Shown here: one piece after another, positions 56,000-64,000 of the stretch
Layout of the letters: every line of letters begins with the position of its first letter
Numbering within the stretch: the first letter of the stretch is position 1
Source of the DNA: Flavobacteriales bacterium
GTDB lineage: Bacteria; Bacteroidota; Bacteroidia; Flavobacteriales_F; PHOS-HE28
Direction of reading: 5' to 3'
Assembly (NCBI GenBank): GCA_016712535.1
Contig: JADJQW010000002.1
Span: 124,001 to 188,000, forward strand
DNA length: 64,000 nt
Made by a program: the position numbers and the translations under genes
Notes under the pieces: model-generated
The model's input: the letters and a program-made list of their open reading frames with translations, nothing else
What the model was told of the DNA's origin: nothing
Database searches by the model: none

Positions 56000-56052
56000 C
56001 GGTGTTGGATGCTCCACCGGAAACGATCGCAGCGAACACGATAACATAGTCC

Positions 56053-56640
56053 ATGAACCCGACCTTTGAACTGAAGGAAGCGCGCACCGAGCACGACGTG
56101 CATCCGCTCATCAAGCAGCGCTTCAGTCCACGCGCGTTCTCGAGCGAAGCGCTCACCGACCAAGAGCTGCTTGCGCTCTTCGAGGCTGGGAGCTGGGCGC
56201 CGAGCAGCATGAATGAGCAGCCATGGCGATTCCGATATGCGCATCGGGGCAGCTCGGGCTTCGAGTCCTTGCGCGCCACATTCTCGGCAGGGAACCAGCC
56301 ATGGGCACCGAATGCTGCTGCCATCATTGCTGTCAGTGCGAGAACGCATCATGAGCGCAACGGCGCCACCAATGCCACCTGGCAGTTCGATGCCGGTCTT
56401 GCCGTGGGCAGTTTGCTGCTGCAAGCCACCAGCATGGGCGTCCATGGCCATATCCTGGGCGGATTCAATCATGACGCCGCGATCGAACTGCTCGGAATCG
56501 ACAAGGAAAAAGAAGCCATCATCTGCCTGTTGGTGCTTGGCCGATTGGGACCTGCAGAGTCTCTGCCCGAACCCTATCTCACGCGAGAGCGAACGCCGCG
56601 CAGCCGCAAGCCGGTGAGCGAGATTGCGTCAAGAATCTGA
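56053..56640 (+). CDS. Nitroreductase family flavoprotein
   Basis: A 195-residue FMN enzyme of the nitroreductase fold: KQRFSPRAFSSEAL and ALFEAGSWAPSSMNEQPWRF at the start (phosphate-binding Arg/Ser residues), the central helix WQFDAGLAVGSLLLQATSMGVHGHILGGF and a C-terminal GRLGP. It uses NAD(P)H to reduce quinones, nitro compounds or similar electrophiles; the physiological substrate is not known. It follows pirin by 53 bases and may share its transcript. A strong hairpin lies downstream. Confidence 0.92.
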   Translation: MNPTFELKEARTEHDVHPLIKQRFSPRAFSSEALTDQELLALFEAGSWAPSSMNEQPWRFRYAHRGSSGFESLRATFSAGNQPWAPNAAAIIAVSARTHHERNGATNATWQFDAGLAVGSLLLQATSMGVHGHILGGFNHDAAIELLGIDKEKEAIICLLVLGRLGPAESLPEPYLTRERTPRSRKPVSEIASRI

Positions 56641-56658
56641 TAATTGCCGTGAAAAGCA

Positions 56659-56688
56659 AAGCCCGGCGCTATCATCAACGCCGGGCTT
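56659..56688. terminator. Bidirectional hairpin terminator
   Basis: AAGCCCGGCG, loop CTATCATCAA, CGCCGGGCTT: a perfect 10-bp stem between the converging nitroreductase gene (end 56640) and secreted-protein gene (end 56706). The A/T ends of the stem supply short U runs in both directions (GCTTTTC on the minus strand). Confidence 0.82.
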
Positions 56689-56705
56689 CGCCTTGGACAG
56701 GCCGT

Positions 56706-57659
56706 CTAGTGCTTCGTCACTCGGCGCACGATTTCGGTCCCAGCATCTTGAATGCGCACGAAATACAATCCGCTCGGGGCGCCGTTGAGATCGATCTCGG
56801 CTCGGGAAACCGCGCCGCGGCGCAATAGTGCGCTCGAAGCCACGACTTGTCGGCCGGTGAGGTCAACAACGCTCAAGGTGGCAGCGCTCGAAAGGCCGGT
56901 GGCGTCCACTACGAACGCGCCTTCGGTCGGGTTGGGGAAGGCTGAGGCATCAACGGCGCTCAACTCGGGAACACCCACCCCGGTGACATCGATGAAGCTC
57001 ACGTCGTCGATGTAGTACTCGCTCTGGTCGCCGCCGGAGTAGGCAAAGAAGTTGACAGCGCCGATCTGGTTGAGGCCCACCCCGCCAGTGCCAACAGCCG
57101 TGGTGGTTACCCAAGTAGCCGCCACATTGCCGTTGATGGTCACCGTGCCGGCCATTGCGCCGAGGTCGATGACCATGCCTACCAAGAACCACTCATCCTG
57201 AGGATAGGTGGTGGTGGCTCCGGCAATGGCATTCGTGGAGAGTTCGATGGCGCCGCTAGCGCGAAAGAGCACATCGATGGACCAGGCTTGACCGGCCGTG
57301 ATGCTCTTCTGGATGTTGTAATAGCCGCCCTTGCCCGCAGGAATGTACATCCACCAGCCCAAGAGGTATTGACCGCTGGTGCGGTTGCCGAGCTGGAGGA
57401 TCACATCCGTTGGCCCTCCGGTTCCGGCGGTGCTGGCGAACGCTGCGCTCATGTTGCCGCCATAGGCTTGAGCATTCGAGCATGGCGTGTCCTCCGTGCC
57501 GCCGGGCGCATTGCTCCAGGTGGTCCAAGGAAGTCCAGCAGTCTGCGCAAGTGGATCCCCGGGGTCGAAGGCTTCGAAATCCTGACTGATTATCACTTGC
57601 TGGCCATTAACGGTTGCCGCGAGAAGCAGCGCTGGGATGATGTGTACGGTTCGCTTCAT
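56706..57659 (-). CDS. Secreted protein with type IX (type A) sorting domain
   Basis: A 317-residue exported protein: signal peptide MKRTVHIIPALLLAATVNGQ, a jelly-roll-like middle domain of about 190 residues (SNAPGGTEDTPCSNAQAYGG, GWWMYIPAGKGGYYNIQKS, IEYYIDDVSF-like metal loop written SEYYIDDVSFID), and a type A C-terminal domain from about residue 245 (FPNPTEGAFVVD, LSVVDLTGRQVV, PSGLYFVRIQD, ending RRVTKH). The middle part resembles a laminin-G or carbohydrate-binding module. No catalytic residues were seen. A TATTTTCA element lies at 57679-57686, 19 bases upstream of the start. Confidence 0.85.
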   Translation of the reverse strand: MKRTVHIIPALLLAATVNGQQVIISQDFEAFDPGDPLAQTAGLPWTTWSNAPGGTEDTPCSNAQAYGGNMSAAFASTAGTGGPTDVILQLGNRTSGQYLLGWWMYIPAGKGGYYNIQKSITAGQAWSIDVLFRASGAIELSTNAIAGATTTYPQDEWFLVGMVIDLGAMAGTVTINGNVAATWVTTTAVGTGGVGLNQIGAVNFFAYSGGDQSEYYIDDVSFIDVTGVGVPELSAVDASAFPNPTEGAFVVDATGLSSAATLSVVDLTGRQVVASSALLRRGAVSRAEIDLNGAPSGLYFVRIQDAGTEIVRRVTKH

Positions 57660-57732
57660 GGTGGAGGGGTTCGAGCGGTGAAAATAACCGTCCGGCCCAT
57701 ACGAACCGTTTCGTCCCGATCAGGATGCCGTG

Positions 57733-57740
57733 CATCTTTG
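57733..57740 (+). promoter_or_regulatory. -7-type element before the GT87-like gene
   Basis: CATCTTTG (CA-TC-TTTG) ends 26 nt before the ATG at 57767. Confidence 0.35.
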
Positions 57741-57766
57741 GCTGGGCGAGGGCATCGCCTTATAAC

Positions 57767-59023
57767 ATGAGCGAGCGACTTCTCCTTCGCGCCGCGATCG
57801 GCGTGCTGATCCTCTTCAGCATGGCCATCGACTTTTCACTCACGCGCAAATACGGCGGCGTGGACCTGCGCGACAAGGTGGTTGGCGCGCGCAGCCTGCT
57901 GGCCGGGCGATCGATGTATTTCAATCCGTGGAAGCCGGGGGAGGATGAGCGGTTCGCCGACCCCATGGTGCCACCAGGCGCCACGATGACGCGTTACACA
58001 GGAACCCCATTCCAAGCACTGGCCATGGCGCCCCTGGGCATGCTCTCCTTCGGTTCATTGCGCTTGCCATGGCTCTTAGCGCAATACGCGCTGCTCTTAC
58101 TGGCCGTGATCACGGCTCACCGTGCCCTTGGCAATGGGGATCGGCGCACGGAACTGATCGCCGGCCTTGTGCTCGTTTCCGTGCTCGCATCCACCTCATG
58201 GCGATTGCATGTGGAGCGCGGCCAGGTGTACATCGGTTTCGCAGCGCTCATCGCCGCCTTGTTCTGGAGCTTGTCGAAGGAGCGGCACCTGCTTGCTGGC
58301 ACGCTCGCCGTCGCGCTCATCCTGTTCAAGCCCACGTACGCATTCCTGTTATTGCCGCTCGCCTTGCGCATGAATGCGCGGCTGATCGCTGGCGGGTCGA
58401 TGGCCCTCATTGCAAGCGCCGGGCTATTCGCCATCATCCCCGATGGCTTCTCGGCATGGGGCGAGTACCTCGAGGCCATGCGCGCCTGGAGCGCCATGCC
58501 GGGCGTAGGTGCGCCACCCACTTCAGATCCCGGGGCGTTCACCTATCCTGCCCTGATCGAAGGGCTCAGCAACCTGCGGGATCATCACGCCATGGAATTC
58601 GAGAACGGCTCAGTGGCGGCTGTCCTGATTGCTGTGGCTGGCATCGAATTGCCCAGCATTCTTCCTTGGGCCGCATATGCACTGGTACTCGGGGCTGCGG
58701 GGGTTGTTCTGCGAAAGCGCTTCCTCAGCTTGCCGCGCGCGCACTTGCTGCTCATCGGGTTCATGGCGTGGTCAGTACTGATGATGTTGCTGCCCACTCC
58801 GCGCTTCGATTATCAGGTCGTGCATTGGATCGGTCCGGTTCTGCTCGTGCTTCATGCGTGGTGGGGCCGGCCGTTGCTGGCCAATGCGCTGCTCGCCATC
58901 GCCGCTGTGCTTGTGGCGGGTGGCTGGTCGGTGCTCCCGGTGAACATCCTCTTCGCCGAGGCATTGCTGCTGCTTGCCTGCGGATGGATGTTCGCGCGAA
59001 GCGAACCTAGCCGTGCGGTGTAA
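57767..59023 (+). CDS. GT87 (DUF2029)-like membrane glycosyltransferase
   Basis: A 418-residue protein with about 10 membrane segments. The first outer loop contains VDLRDKVVGARSLLAGRSMYFNPW, the D-R-x-GAR-x-LL-x-G-x-x-x-Y pattern of the GT87 family, and later VERGQVYIGFAALIAALFWSLS and LVALILFKPTYAFLLLPLALR (GQ...K-P), also family hallmarks. GT87 members transfer mannose from a polyprenyl donor. The start at 57767 was chosen over 57725. The next gene begins 12 bases after the stop and is probably co-transcribed. Confidence 0.78.
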   Translation: MSERLLLRAAIGVLILFSMAIDFSLTRKYGGVDLRDKVVGARSLLAGRSMYFNPWKPGEDERFADPMVPPGATMTRYTGTPFQALAMAPLGMLSFGSLRLPWLLAQYALLLLAVITAHRALGNGDRRTELIAGLVLVSVLASTSWRLHVERGQVYIGFAALIAALFWSLSKERHLLAGTLAVALILFKPTYAFLLLPLALRMNARLIAGGSMALIASAGLFAIIPDGFSAWGEYLEAMRAWSAMPGVGAPPTSDPGAFTYPALIEGLSNLRDHHAMEFENGSVAAVLIAVAGIELPSILPWAAYALVLGAAGVVLRKRFLSLPRAHLLLIGFMAWSVLMMLLPTPRFDYQVVHWIGPVLLVLHAWWGRPLLANALLAIAAVLVAGGWSVLPVNILFAEALLLLACGWMFARSEPSRAV

Positions 59024-59035
59024 AGCGTCCGGAAC

Positions 59036-60700
59036 ATGAGCAAGGCAAGGCTCCAGGGCCGAGACCAAGTGCTTCAGCTGCGACGGAGCATCATGGCCCG
59101 TTCGCCCGAAGCGGATGAGCGCCTGGCCGCAGCAATTGAGCGTATGCCGAAGTCAACGGCCGCGCTTCGTGAGCTCCATGATCTGTTGCTCTTCATCGAA
59201 GCCTATCCGTTGAGCGCGGAGCAGATCAGGATCGCAAGGCGCGGCAAGGAGCAGATGATCGGTGCGCTGCGCGGTTCCGATGCGCGATTGCGCGCAGCGC
59301 TCCGCGATTCAGGCCTGTTTGGCTGCGACACCGTGGGGCTGTATTCCTTGACGCTCGTGCGCTGGCTTCTTTCGCGCTGGCCTGATGATGTCGGGCTCTT
59401 CAGCATGGATGCGGCAGCGGAGGAGGTGCGCGAACTCCTTCGGCCAATGCTCGCTGAATCGGAGCGCGAGGCCCTCGACCTGCACGATGGCAGCACCTCA
59501 GCATTGGTCGCTATGCTATTCGGCATTGATCCGCGCCGGCAACTGTGCGACCTGGTTGAGCTTATCTGCGCCAAGCCAGCGACGGACGAGCTGCGCGAAG
59601 CGATCTTCGCAAGGCTGCAGGTGTACGTGCGCGTGAAGGGCGGCTCCTTCCCCTCCTTGACCGCCTTGCGCGGGCCGAAGCACGCAACCCATCTTCATGC
59701 GAAAGGCTTGGAGCGCGGCATTGATCTAGCCTCCGTGCTGGACCAGCCCGTGGATCAGCCCATGCCACTCAGCCTTGGCATGCGGCGCCGGCTCATCGAC
59801 GATGCACGGGCCATCCTCTGCCTGATGCAGCGGGAGACGGACCCCATCACCTACGCCCAAGAGGTGCAGGCCTTCGACATGGGCCGAGGGCTTGTGATCG
59901 CGCTCTTCCACATGGATCCAGCGCATCGCTTGGCACTCGAGAGCTACGTGGGCTTCATGGCCTTCAAGAACGGCGTTCCGCTCGGCTACGGCGGCGCGTG
60001 GATCTTCCCCGGCCGGAGCAAGGTGGGCATCAATGTATTCCCGGCCCTGCGCGGCGGCGAGAGCGCCTGGTTCTTCGGGCAGCTCCTGCGCCTTTATCGC
60101 CAGCGATTCAAGGTGTCAGTGTTCGAGGCCGAGAACTACCAGCTCGGCCATGGGAATGCCGATGGCTTGAAGAGCGGCGCCTACTGGTTCTACTACCGCT
60201 TGGGATTCCGTCCTTGGGATGCCCGCCACGGGCGAGCGGCCGCGCGCGAGTTCGCCCGCATGCAGAAGTCCAAGGGCTACCAACCGGCCTTGCGCACATT
60301 GAAGGAGCTCGTGGCGGATGGGCTCGTACTGCACGCCGCTGAGGATCCCGCGCCTATGATCGACACAGCTGCCCTCGTGAGCGCCGCACAGTTGTTGGCT
60401 GCGAATACGGTAACGAAGGCCCGCCAGCAGCTCATCTCCGACGCCAAGGGCCTCGCGTGCCTCGCCTTCGGCTTCACGCAGGAGCACTTGAAGAAGCCTG
60501 GCGTTGCTCTCGCCTTGGACGCGTGGGCGTTGCCATTGATGGTGCTGGGCGAATACCAGCGCTGGCCCCGACCCGACCTCTTGCGCATGAAGCGGGCTTT
60601 GCTCGCCAAGGCCGCGCGCACCGAGGATGCCTATCAGTCGGAGTTGCGCGCATGCCGCTTGCTGTTGGCCGGATGGGCTTCGGTCCTCCGGCAACCGTGA
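59036..60700 (+). CDS. Unknown protein with GNAT-like acyltransferase core
   Basis: A 554-residue soluble protein that I cannot place in a named family. The N-terminal 230 residues are helical (RMPKSTAALRELHDLLLFIEAYPLS, AEEVRELLRPMLAESEREAL). Between about residues 300 and 410 lies a stretch with GNAT acetyltransferase logic: YGGAWIFPGRSKVGINVFPALRGGESAWFFGQLL resembles motif A with its R-G-G loop, and ENYQLGHGNADGLKSGAYWFYYRLGF matches the N-x-x-A...F-Y-x-x-G-F pattern of motif B. The C-terminal 140 residues are again helical. It is cotranscribed with the membrane glycosyltransferase, which hints at envelope glycan or protein modification, but this is inference. Confidence 0.7.
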   Translation: MSKARLQGRDQVLQLRRSIMARSPEADERLAAAIERMPKSTAALRELHDLLLFIEAYPLSAEQIRIARRGKEQMIGALRGSDARLRAALRDSGLFGCDTVGLYSLTLVRWLLSRWPDDVGLFSMDAAAEEVRELLRPMLAESEREALDLHDGSTSALVAMLFGIDPRRQLCDLVELICAKPATDELREAIFARLQVYVRVKGGSFPSLTALRGPKHATHLHAKGLERGIDLASVLDQPVDQPMPLSLGMRRRLIDDARAILCLMQRETDPITYAQEVQAFDMGRGLVIALFHMDPAHRLALESYVGFMAFKNGVPLGYGGAWIFPGRSKVGINVFPALRGGESAWFFGQLLRLYRQRFKVSVFEAENYQLGHGNADGLKSGAYWFYYRLGFRPWDARHGRAAAREFARMQKSKGYQPALRTLKELVADGLVLHAAEDPAPMIDTAALVSAAQLLAANTVTKARQQLISDAKGLACLAFGFTQEHLKKPGVALALDAWALPLMVLGEYQRWPRPDLLRMKRALLAKAARTEDAYQSELRACRLLLAGWASVLRQP

Positions 60701-60732
60701 CGATCATCACGCCCACCAGTGGATCGCGGCTA

Positions 60733-60740
60733 CACCTTCG
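60733..60740 (+). promoter_or_regulatory. -7-type element before the SQR-like gene
   Basis: CACCTTCG, a two-mismatch variant of TAnnTTTG, ends 20 nt before the ATG at 60761. Confidence 0.25.
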
Positions 60741-60760
60741 GTTTGCCAATCCTTGAAGCA

Positions 60761-62026
60761 ATGGGCAACCATCACGACATCCTCATCATCGGCGGAGGCA
60801 CCGCTGGCATCATGACGGCCGCGCAACTGCGGCGCAAGGACAAGAAGCTCAACATCGCCATCCTCGATCCCGCCAAGGATCATTGGTACCAACCGGCATG
60901 GACACTGGTCGGCGCGGGCACCTTCAGCATGAAGGAGACGCGGCGCGATGAGCGTGACCAGATCCCTGAAGGCGTAACATGGATCCAAGAGGCAGCGGCC
61001 AGATTCGAGCCGGAGCAGAGCGCAGTGATCTCCGCTTCCGGCAAGCGGTTCACGTACGGGCATCTGGTCGTCTGCCCTGGCATCAAGCTCGACATGGATG
61101 CCTTGCCCGGTCTGCGCGATGCGCTGCAGACCGACAGCGTGTGCAGCAACTACGTCGACCCGGAGAAGACCTTGCGCGTGCTGAAAGCCTTCAAGGGAGG
61201 CAATGCCGTTTTCACGCAGCCGGCCACGCCCATCAAATGCGGTGGCGCGCCCCAGAAGGCCGCCTACCTCGCCGATGAGTTCTTCCGCAGGAGCGGGGTG
61301 CGCGACAAGACCCGGCTCGTCTTCGCAACGCCCGGCTCGGTCATCTTCGGCGTGGAGCCCTTCCGCTTCGCGCTGGAGGATGTGGTGCGCAAGAAGAACA
61401 TCATCCTCAAGACCTTCTATAAGCCGGTGCGCATCGACCCGGCGAAGAAGGAGATTCACTTCGCCTGGAGCAAGCCCGGCGACAACCAATGCGTGATCAC
61501 CGAGGATCACGGGCTGAAAGAGAAGGTCGAGGGAGAGAGCATCATCGTGATGCCCTACGATATGCTGCATCTGGCACCCCCGCAGAGCGCGCCCGATTTC
61601 GTGAAGGACTCGCCGCTCGCCTGCGCCGAAGGGCCGAATAAAGGCTGGCTGGATGTGAACATCAACACCTTGCAGCACAAGCGCTACCCCAACATCTTCG
61701 GCCTGGGCGATGTCGCTGCGCTGCCCACGGCCAAGACCGGTGCGGCCATCCGCAAGCAGGCGCCCGTCGTGGTGGCCAATATCCTGCAGCGAATCAAGGA
61801 CGGCGCCCTGGCCAGTGAGCGTTACGAGGGGTACAGCAGCTGTCCGCTCGTGACAGGCTACGGCAAGATGCTCCTGGCCGAATTCAAGTACGATAACGTG
61901 CGCGACAGCGACCCGCTGCTCAGCAAGCTCTTCGACACCAGCAAGCCGCTTTGGAGCATGTGGGTGCTGAAGAAATACGGCCTGCCTTGGCTGTATTGGA
62001 ACAAGATGATGAAGGGAGCGATGTGA
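60761..62026 (+). CDS. Sulfide:quinone oxidoreductase-like flavoprotein
   Basis: A 421-residue member of the pyridine-nucleotide-disulfide oxidoreductase superfamily. The FAD motif is ILIIGGGTAGIMTAAQLR, and FGLGDVAALPTAKTG binds the second nucleotide half. It has the two redox cysteines of mitochondrial-type SQR: C160 in TPIKCGGAPQKAAYLADEFF and C361 in YSSCPLVTGYGKMLLAEF, the same contexts as in eukaryotic SQOR. The likely reaction is sulfide oxidation with quinone reduction at the membrane. The last 20 residues WVLKKYGLPWLYWNKMMKG look amphipathic and could bind the membrane. The ATG at 60761 is preferred over 60719 because of the FAD-motif position. Confidence 0.85.
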   Translation: MGNHHDILIIGGGTAGIMTAAQLRRKDKKLNIAILDPAKDHWYQPAWTLVGAGTFSMKETRRDERDQIPEGVTWIQEAAARFEPEQSAVISASGKRFTYGHLVVCPGIKLDMDALPGLRDALQTDSVCSNYVDPEKTLRVLKAFKGGNAVFTQPATPIKCGGAPQKAAYLADEFFRRSGVRDKTRLVFATPGSVIFGVEPFRFALEDVVRKKNIILKTFYKPVRIDPAKKEIHFAWSKPGDNQCVITEDHGLKEKVEGESIIVMPYDMLHLAPPQSAPDFVKDSPLACAEGPNKGWLDVNINTLQHKRYPNIFGLGDVAALPTAKTGAAIRKQAPVVVANILQRIKDGALASERYEGYSSCPLVTGYGKMLLAEFKYDNVRDSDPLLSKLFDTSKPLWSMWVLKKYGLPWLYWNKMMKGAM

Positions 62027-62048
62027 GCGCTGATAGAAGCCGCCCGGC

Positions 62049-62056
62049 TATCTTCG
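62049..62056 (+). promoter_or_regulatory. -7-type element of ileS
   Basis: TATCTTCG ends 19 nt before the ATG at 62076. Confidence 0.4.
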
Positions 62057-62075
62057 CGGCCCTTTGAAATCCGCG

Positions 62076-64000
62076 ATGGACAAGCGTTTCCCGCAATACG
62101 ACGAACTCGACCTGCCCAAGGTCGCTGAAGAAGTGCAGAAGCAATGGGAGGCCGAGGACACCTTCGGCCGCAGCCTGGAGCTGCGCAAGAACGCGCCGCC
62201 CTTCGTGTTCTACGAGGGTCCGCCCAGCGCCAACGGCCTGCCCGGCATCCACCACGTGATGGCGCGCACCATCAAGGACATCTTCTGCCGCTACCAGACG
62301 CAGAAAGGCCACCGCGTGGATCGCAAAGCCGGCTGGGACACCCATGGCCTGCCCATCGAGCTGGGCGTGGAGAAGGAGCTCGGCATCACCAAGGAGGACA
62401 TCGGGAAGAGCATCAGCATTGAAGAGTACAACGCCGCGTGCAAGAAGGCCGTGATGCGCTACACCGATGTGTGGAACGACCTCACCAAGCGCATCGGCTT
62501 CTGGCTCGATCTGGAGAAGCCCTACGTCACCTACCACACCAAGTACATCGAGAGCGTGTGGCACCTGTTGAAGCAGCTGTACGACCAGGACCTGCTGTAC
62601 AAGGGCTACACCATTCAGCCTTACTCGCCCGCAGCGGGCACGGGCCTTTCAAGCCACGAGCTGAACCAGCCCGGCACCTACAAGCCGGTGAAGGACACCA
62701 GCGTGGTGGCGCAGTTCAAGGTGAAGCGCGATGCGAACAGCGAATGGCTGTTCAAAGACGCCTTCGGAGATGTGTTCATCCTCGCATGGACGACCACACC
62801 CTGGACCCTGCCCAGCAACTGCGCGCTCACCGTGGGCCCCAAGCTGGACTACGTGCGCGTGAGGACCTTCAACCCCTACACGCATGCGCCGCAGACCGTG
62901 GTGCTGGCGAAGGCCCGGTTGAACGCTTACTTCAAAGAGGACAACCAGGACGCTTCGTTCGAGGACTACAAGAAGGATGGCAAGAACATCCCCTGGAGCA
63001 TCCTCGATGATTTCTACGGTCACCAGTTGGAAGGCGTGCGCTACGAGCAGCTGCTCCCTTACGCGGCACCGGAGGGCGGCGACGCGTTCAAGGTGATCGG
63101 CGGCGACTTCGTGACCACGGAGGACGGCACCGGCGTGGTCCATACGGCACCCAGCTTCGGCGCGGACGACCAGCGTGTGGCGCGCCAGCATGGCATCGGG
63201 TCGCTCACGCTGGTGGACCTGCGCGGCCGCTTCAAGCATGAAGTGACCGACTTCGCTGGCGAGTACGTGAAGGCAGAGTACCTCAGCGCGGAGGAGCAGG
63301 CGGCCGAGGCGAAGAAGCAAGGGCGCGACAAGTACCTCAGCGTGGACGAGCGCATCGCCATCAAGCTGAAGACCGAAGGCCGAGCCTTCAAGGTGGAGAA
63401 GTACGAGCACAACTACCCGCACTGCTGGCGCACCGACAAGCCCGTGCTGTACTACCCGCTCGACAGCTGGTTCGTGCGCGTCACCGCGAAGAAGGACCGG
63501 TTGATCGCGCTCAACAAGACCATCACCTGGAAACCCGAGAGCACCGGCACCGGCCGCTTCGGCAACTGGCTGGAGAACCTGCAGGACTGGAACCTCTCGC
63601 GCAGCCGCTACTGGGGCATTCCACTGCCCATCTGGCGCACGGAGGATGGCAGCGAGGAGCTCTGCATCGGTTCACTCGCACAACTGAAGGAGGAGGTCGC
63701 CCGCGCCGTGAAGGCCGGTATGATGGCGGCAGACCCCTACGCCGCCTTCGTGCCAGGCGACATGAGCGATTCCAATTACGACCGCATCGACATCCACCGC
63801 CCGTACGTGGACAACATCGTGCTGGTGAGCCCCGGCGGCAAGCCCATGCGTCGCGAGACCGACCTGATCGACGTGTGGTTCGACAGCGGAGCGATGCCCT
63901 ACGCGCAGTGGCACTACCCCTTCGAGAACGAGGCCACCTTCAAGGAGAAGTTCCCCGCAGCCTTCATCGCCGAAGGCGTGGACCAGACCCGTGGCTGGTT
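62076..64000 (+). CDS. ileS: Isoleucyl-tRNA synthetase (3' end outside window)
   Basis: A frame open from the ATG at 62076 to the window edge gives the first 641 residues of a class I synthetase. The HIGH motif reads GIHH (57-60) in PPSANGLPGIHHVMARTIKD, followed by CRYQTQKGHRVDRKAGWDTHGLP; the editing domain has AWTTTPWTLPSNCAL; and WFDSGAMPYAQWHYPF and AEGVDQTRGW are typical just before the KMSKS loop. The KMSKS loop, the anticodon domain and the C-terminal zinc motif are beyond the end. It charges tRNA-Ile. The layout fits a type-1 or eukaryote-like IleRS as seen in Bacteroidota. Confidence 0.96.
   Translation, partial: MDKRFPQYDELDLPKVAEEVQKQWEAEDTFGRSLELRKNAPPFVFYEGPPSANGLPGIHHVMARTIKDIFCRYQTQKGHRVDRKAGWDTHGLPIELGVEKELGITKEDIGKSISIEEYNAACKKAVMRYTDVWNDLTKRIGFWLDLEKPYVTYHTKYIESVWHLLKQLYDQDLLYKGYTIQPYSPAAGTGLSSHELNQPGTYKPVKDTSVVAQFKVKRDANSEWLFKDAFGDVFILAWTTTPWTLPSNCALTVGPKLDYVRVRTFNPYTHAPQTVVLAKARLNAYFKEDNQDASFEDYKKDGKNIPWSILDDFYGHQLEGVRYEQLLPYAAPEGGDAFKVIGGDFVTTEDGTGVVHTAPSFGADDQRVARQHGIGSLTLVDLRGRFKHEVTDFAGEYVKAEYLSAEEQAAEAKKQGRDKYLSVDERIAIKLKTEGRAFKVEKYEHNYPHCWRTDKPVLYYPLDSWFVRVTAKKDRLIALNKTITWKPESTGTGRFGNWLENLQDWNLSRSRYWGIPLPIWRTEDGSEELCIGSLAQLKEEVARAVKAGMMAADPYAAFVPGDMSDSNYDRIDIHRPYVDNIVLVSPGGKPMRRETDLIDVWFDSGAMPYAQWHYPFENEATFKEKFPAAFIAEGVDQTRGW

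Overview
The window is 64 kb of GC-rich (roughly 60 percent or more by eye), densely packed bacterial chromosome. I read it as a GC-rich member of the Bacteroidota, most likely order Flavobacteriales. The reasons are: a gliding-motility lipoprotein GldH gene sitting between a PSP1/RicT gene and a class A penicillin-binding protein gene; several secreted proteins with type IX secretion C-terminal sorting domains; the gene order pdxA-DUF177-rpmF-plsX-fabH-accB-accC; no Shine-Dalgarno sequences; and a Bacteroidota-type -7 promoter element (TAnnTTTG and close relatives) in front of most transcription units. The high GC content suggests an uncultivated, wastewater or freshwater type flavobacterial lineage; that last step is inference.

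Layout. 1-9.5 kb: tail of an unknown gene, a large PLP-dependent decarboxylase, a methyltransferase, a secreted beta-helix-like protein, and a leftward operon of cyclophilin, pheS and a geranylgeranyl-reductase-like flavoprotein. 9.5-19.5 kb: housekeeping block (CvpA, pgk, DNA polymerase III delta prime, ricT-gldH, pbp1A, cysS plus an M28 / glutaminyl-cyclase-like peptidase). 19.5-24.5 kb: leftward group of surface or secreted proteins (an Ig/cadherin-like protein, an FG-GAP/ASPIC protein) and a diheme cytochrome lipoprotein. 24.5-36 kb: polA, lipoprotein and small secreted protein, a TPR sensor kinase with its LuxR-type response regulator, an acyl-CoA carboxylase carboxyltransferase, and an orphan NIT-HAMP sensor kinase. 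36-47 kb: riboflavin synthase with a large type-B sorted surface protein, leucyl aminopeptidase, pdxA, and the fatty-acid and phospholipid block (DUF177, rpmF, plsX, fabH, accB, accC). 47-51.5 kb: three multi-pass GT-C-type glycosyltransferase-like membrane proteins. 51.5-64 kb: dxs, a CoA-transferase, an exported pirin, a nitroreductase, a secreted protein, a GT87-like membrane protein, an unknown GNAT-containing protein, a sulfide:quinone-reductase-like flavoprotein, and the first two thirds or so of ileS, cut by the window end.

How the parts connect. Most genes are core metabolism or translation. The accessory component is envelope biology: type IX cargo, lipoproteins, glycosyltransferases, PBP1A and two sensor kinases. 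The most striking sequence-level pattern is that about a dozen transcription units carry a [T/C/G]AnnTTnG element only 4-9 nt before the start codon, which predicts near-leaderless mRNAs. It also settles many start-codon choices. Other signals worth following are a four-cysteine insert in the extracytoplasmic part of PBP1A, an inverted repeat made of GCAGAG octamers between accB and accC, an RG/PQ-rich tail on RicT, and a family of unknown function with a GNAT-like core.

I saw no tRNA, rRNA, CRISPR array, insertion sequence, prophage gene or riboswitch. No intergenic stretch exceeds 300 bases; the longest are 2999-3242, 54931-55123, 53461-53637 and 45352-45492.
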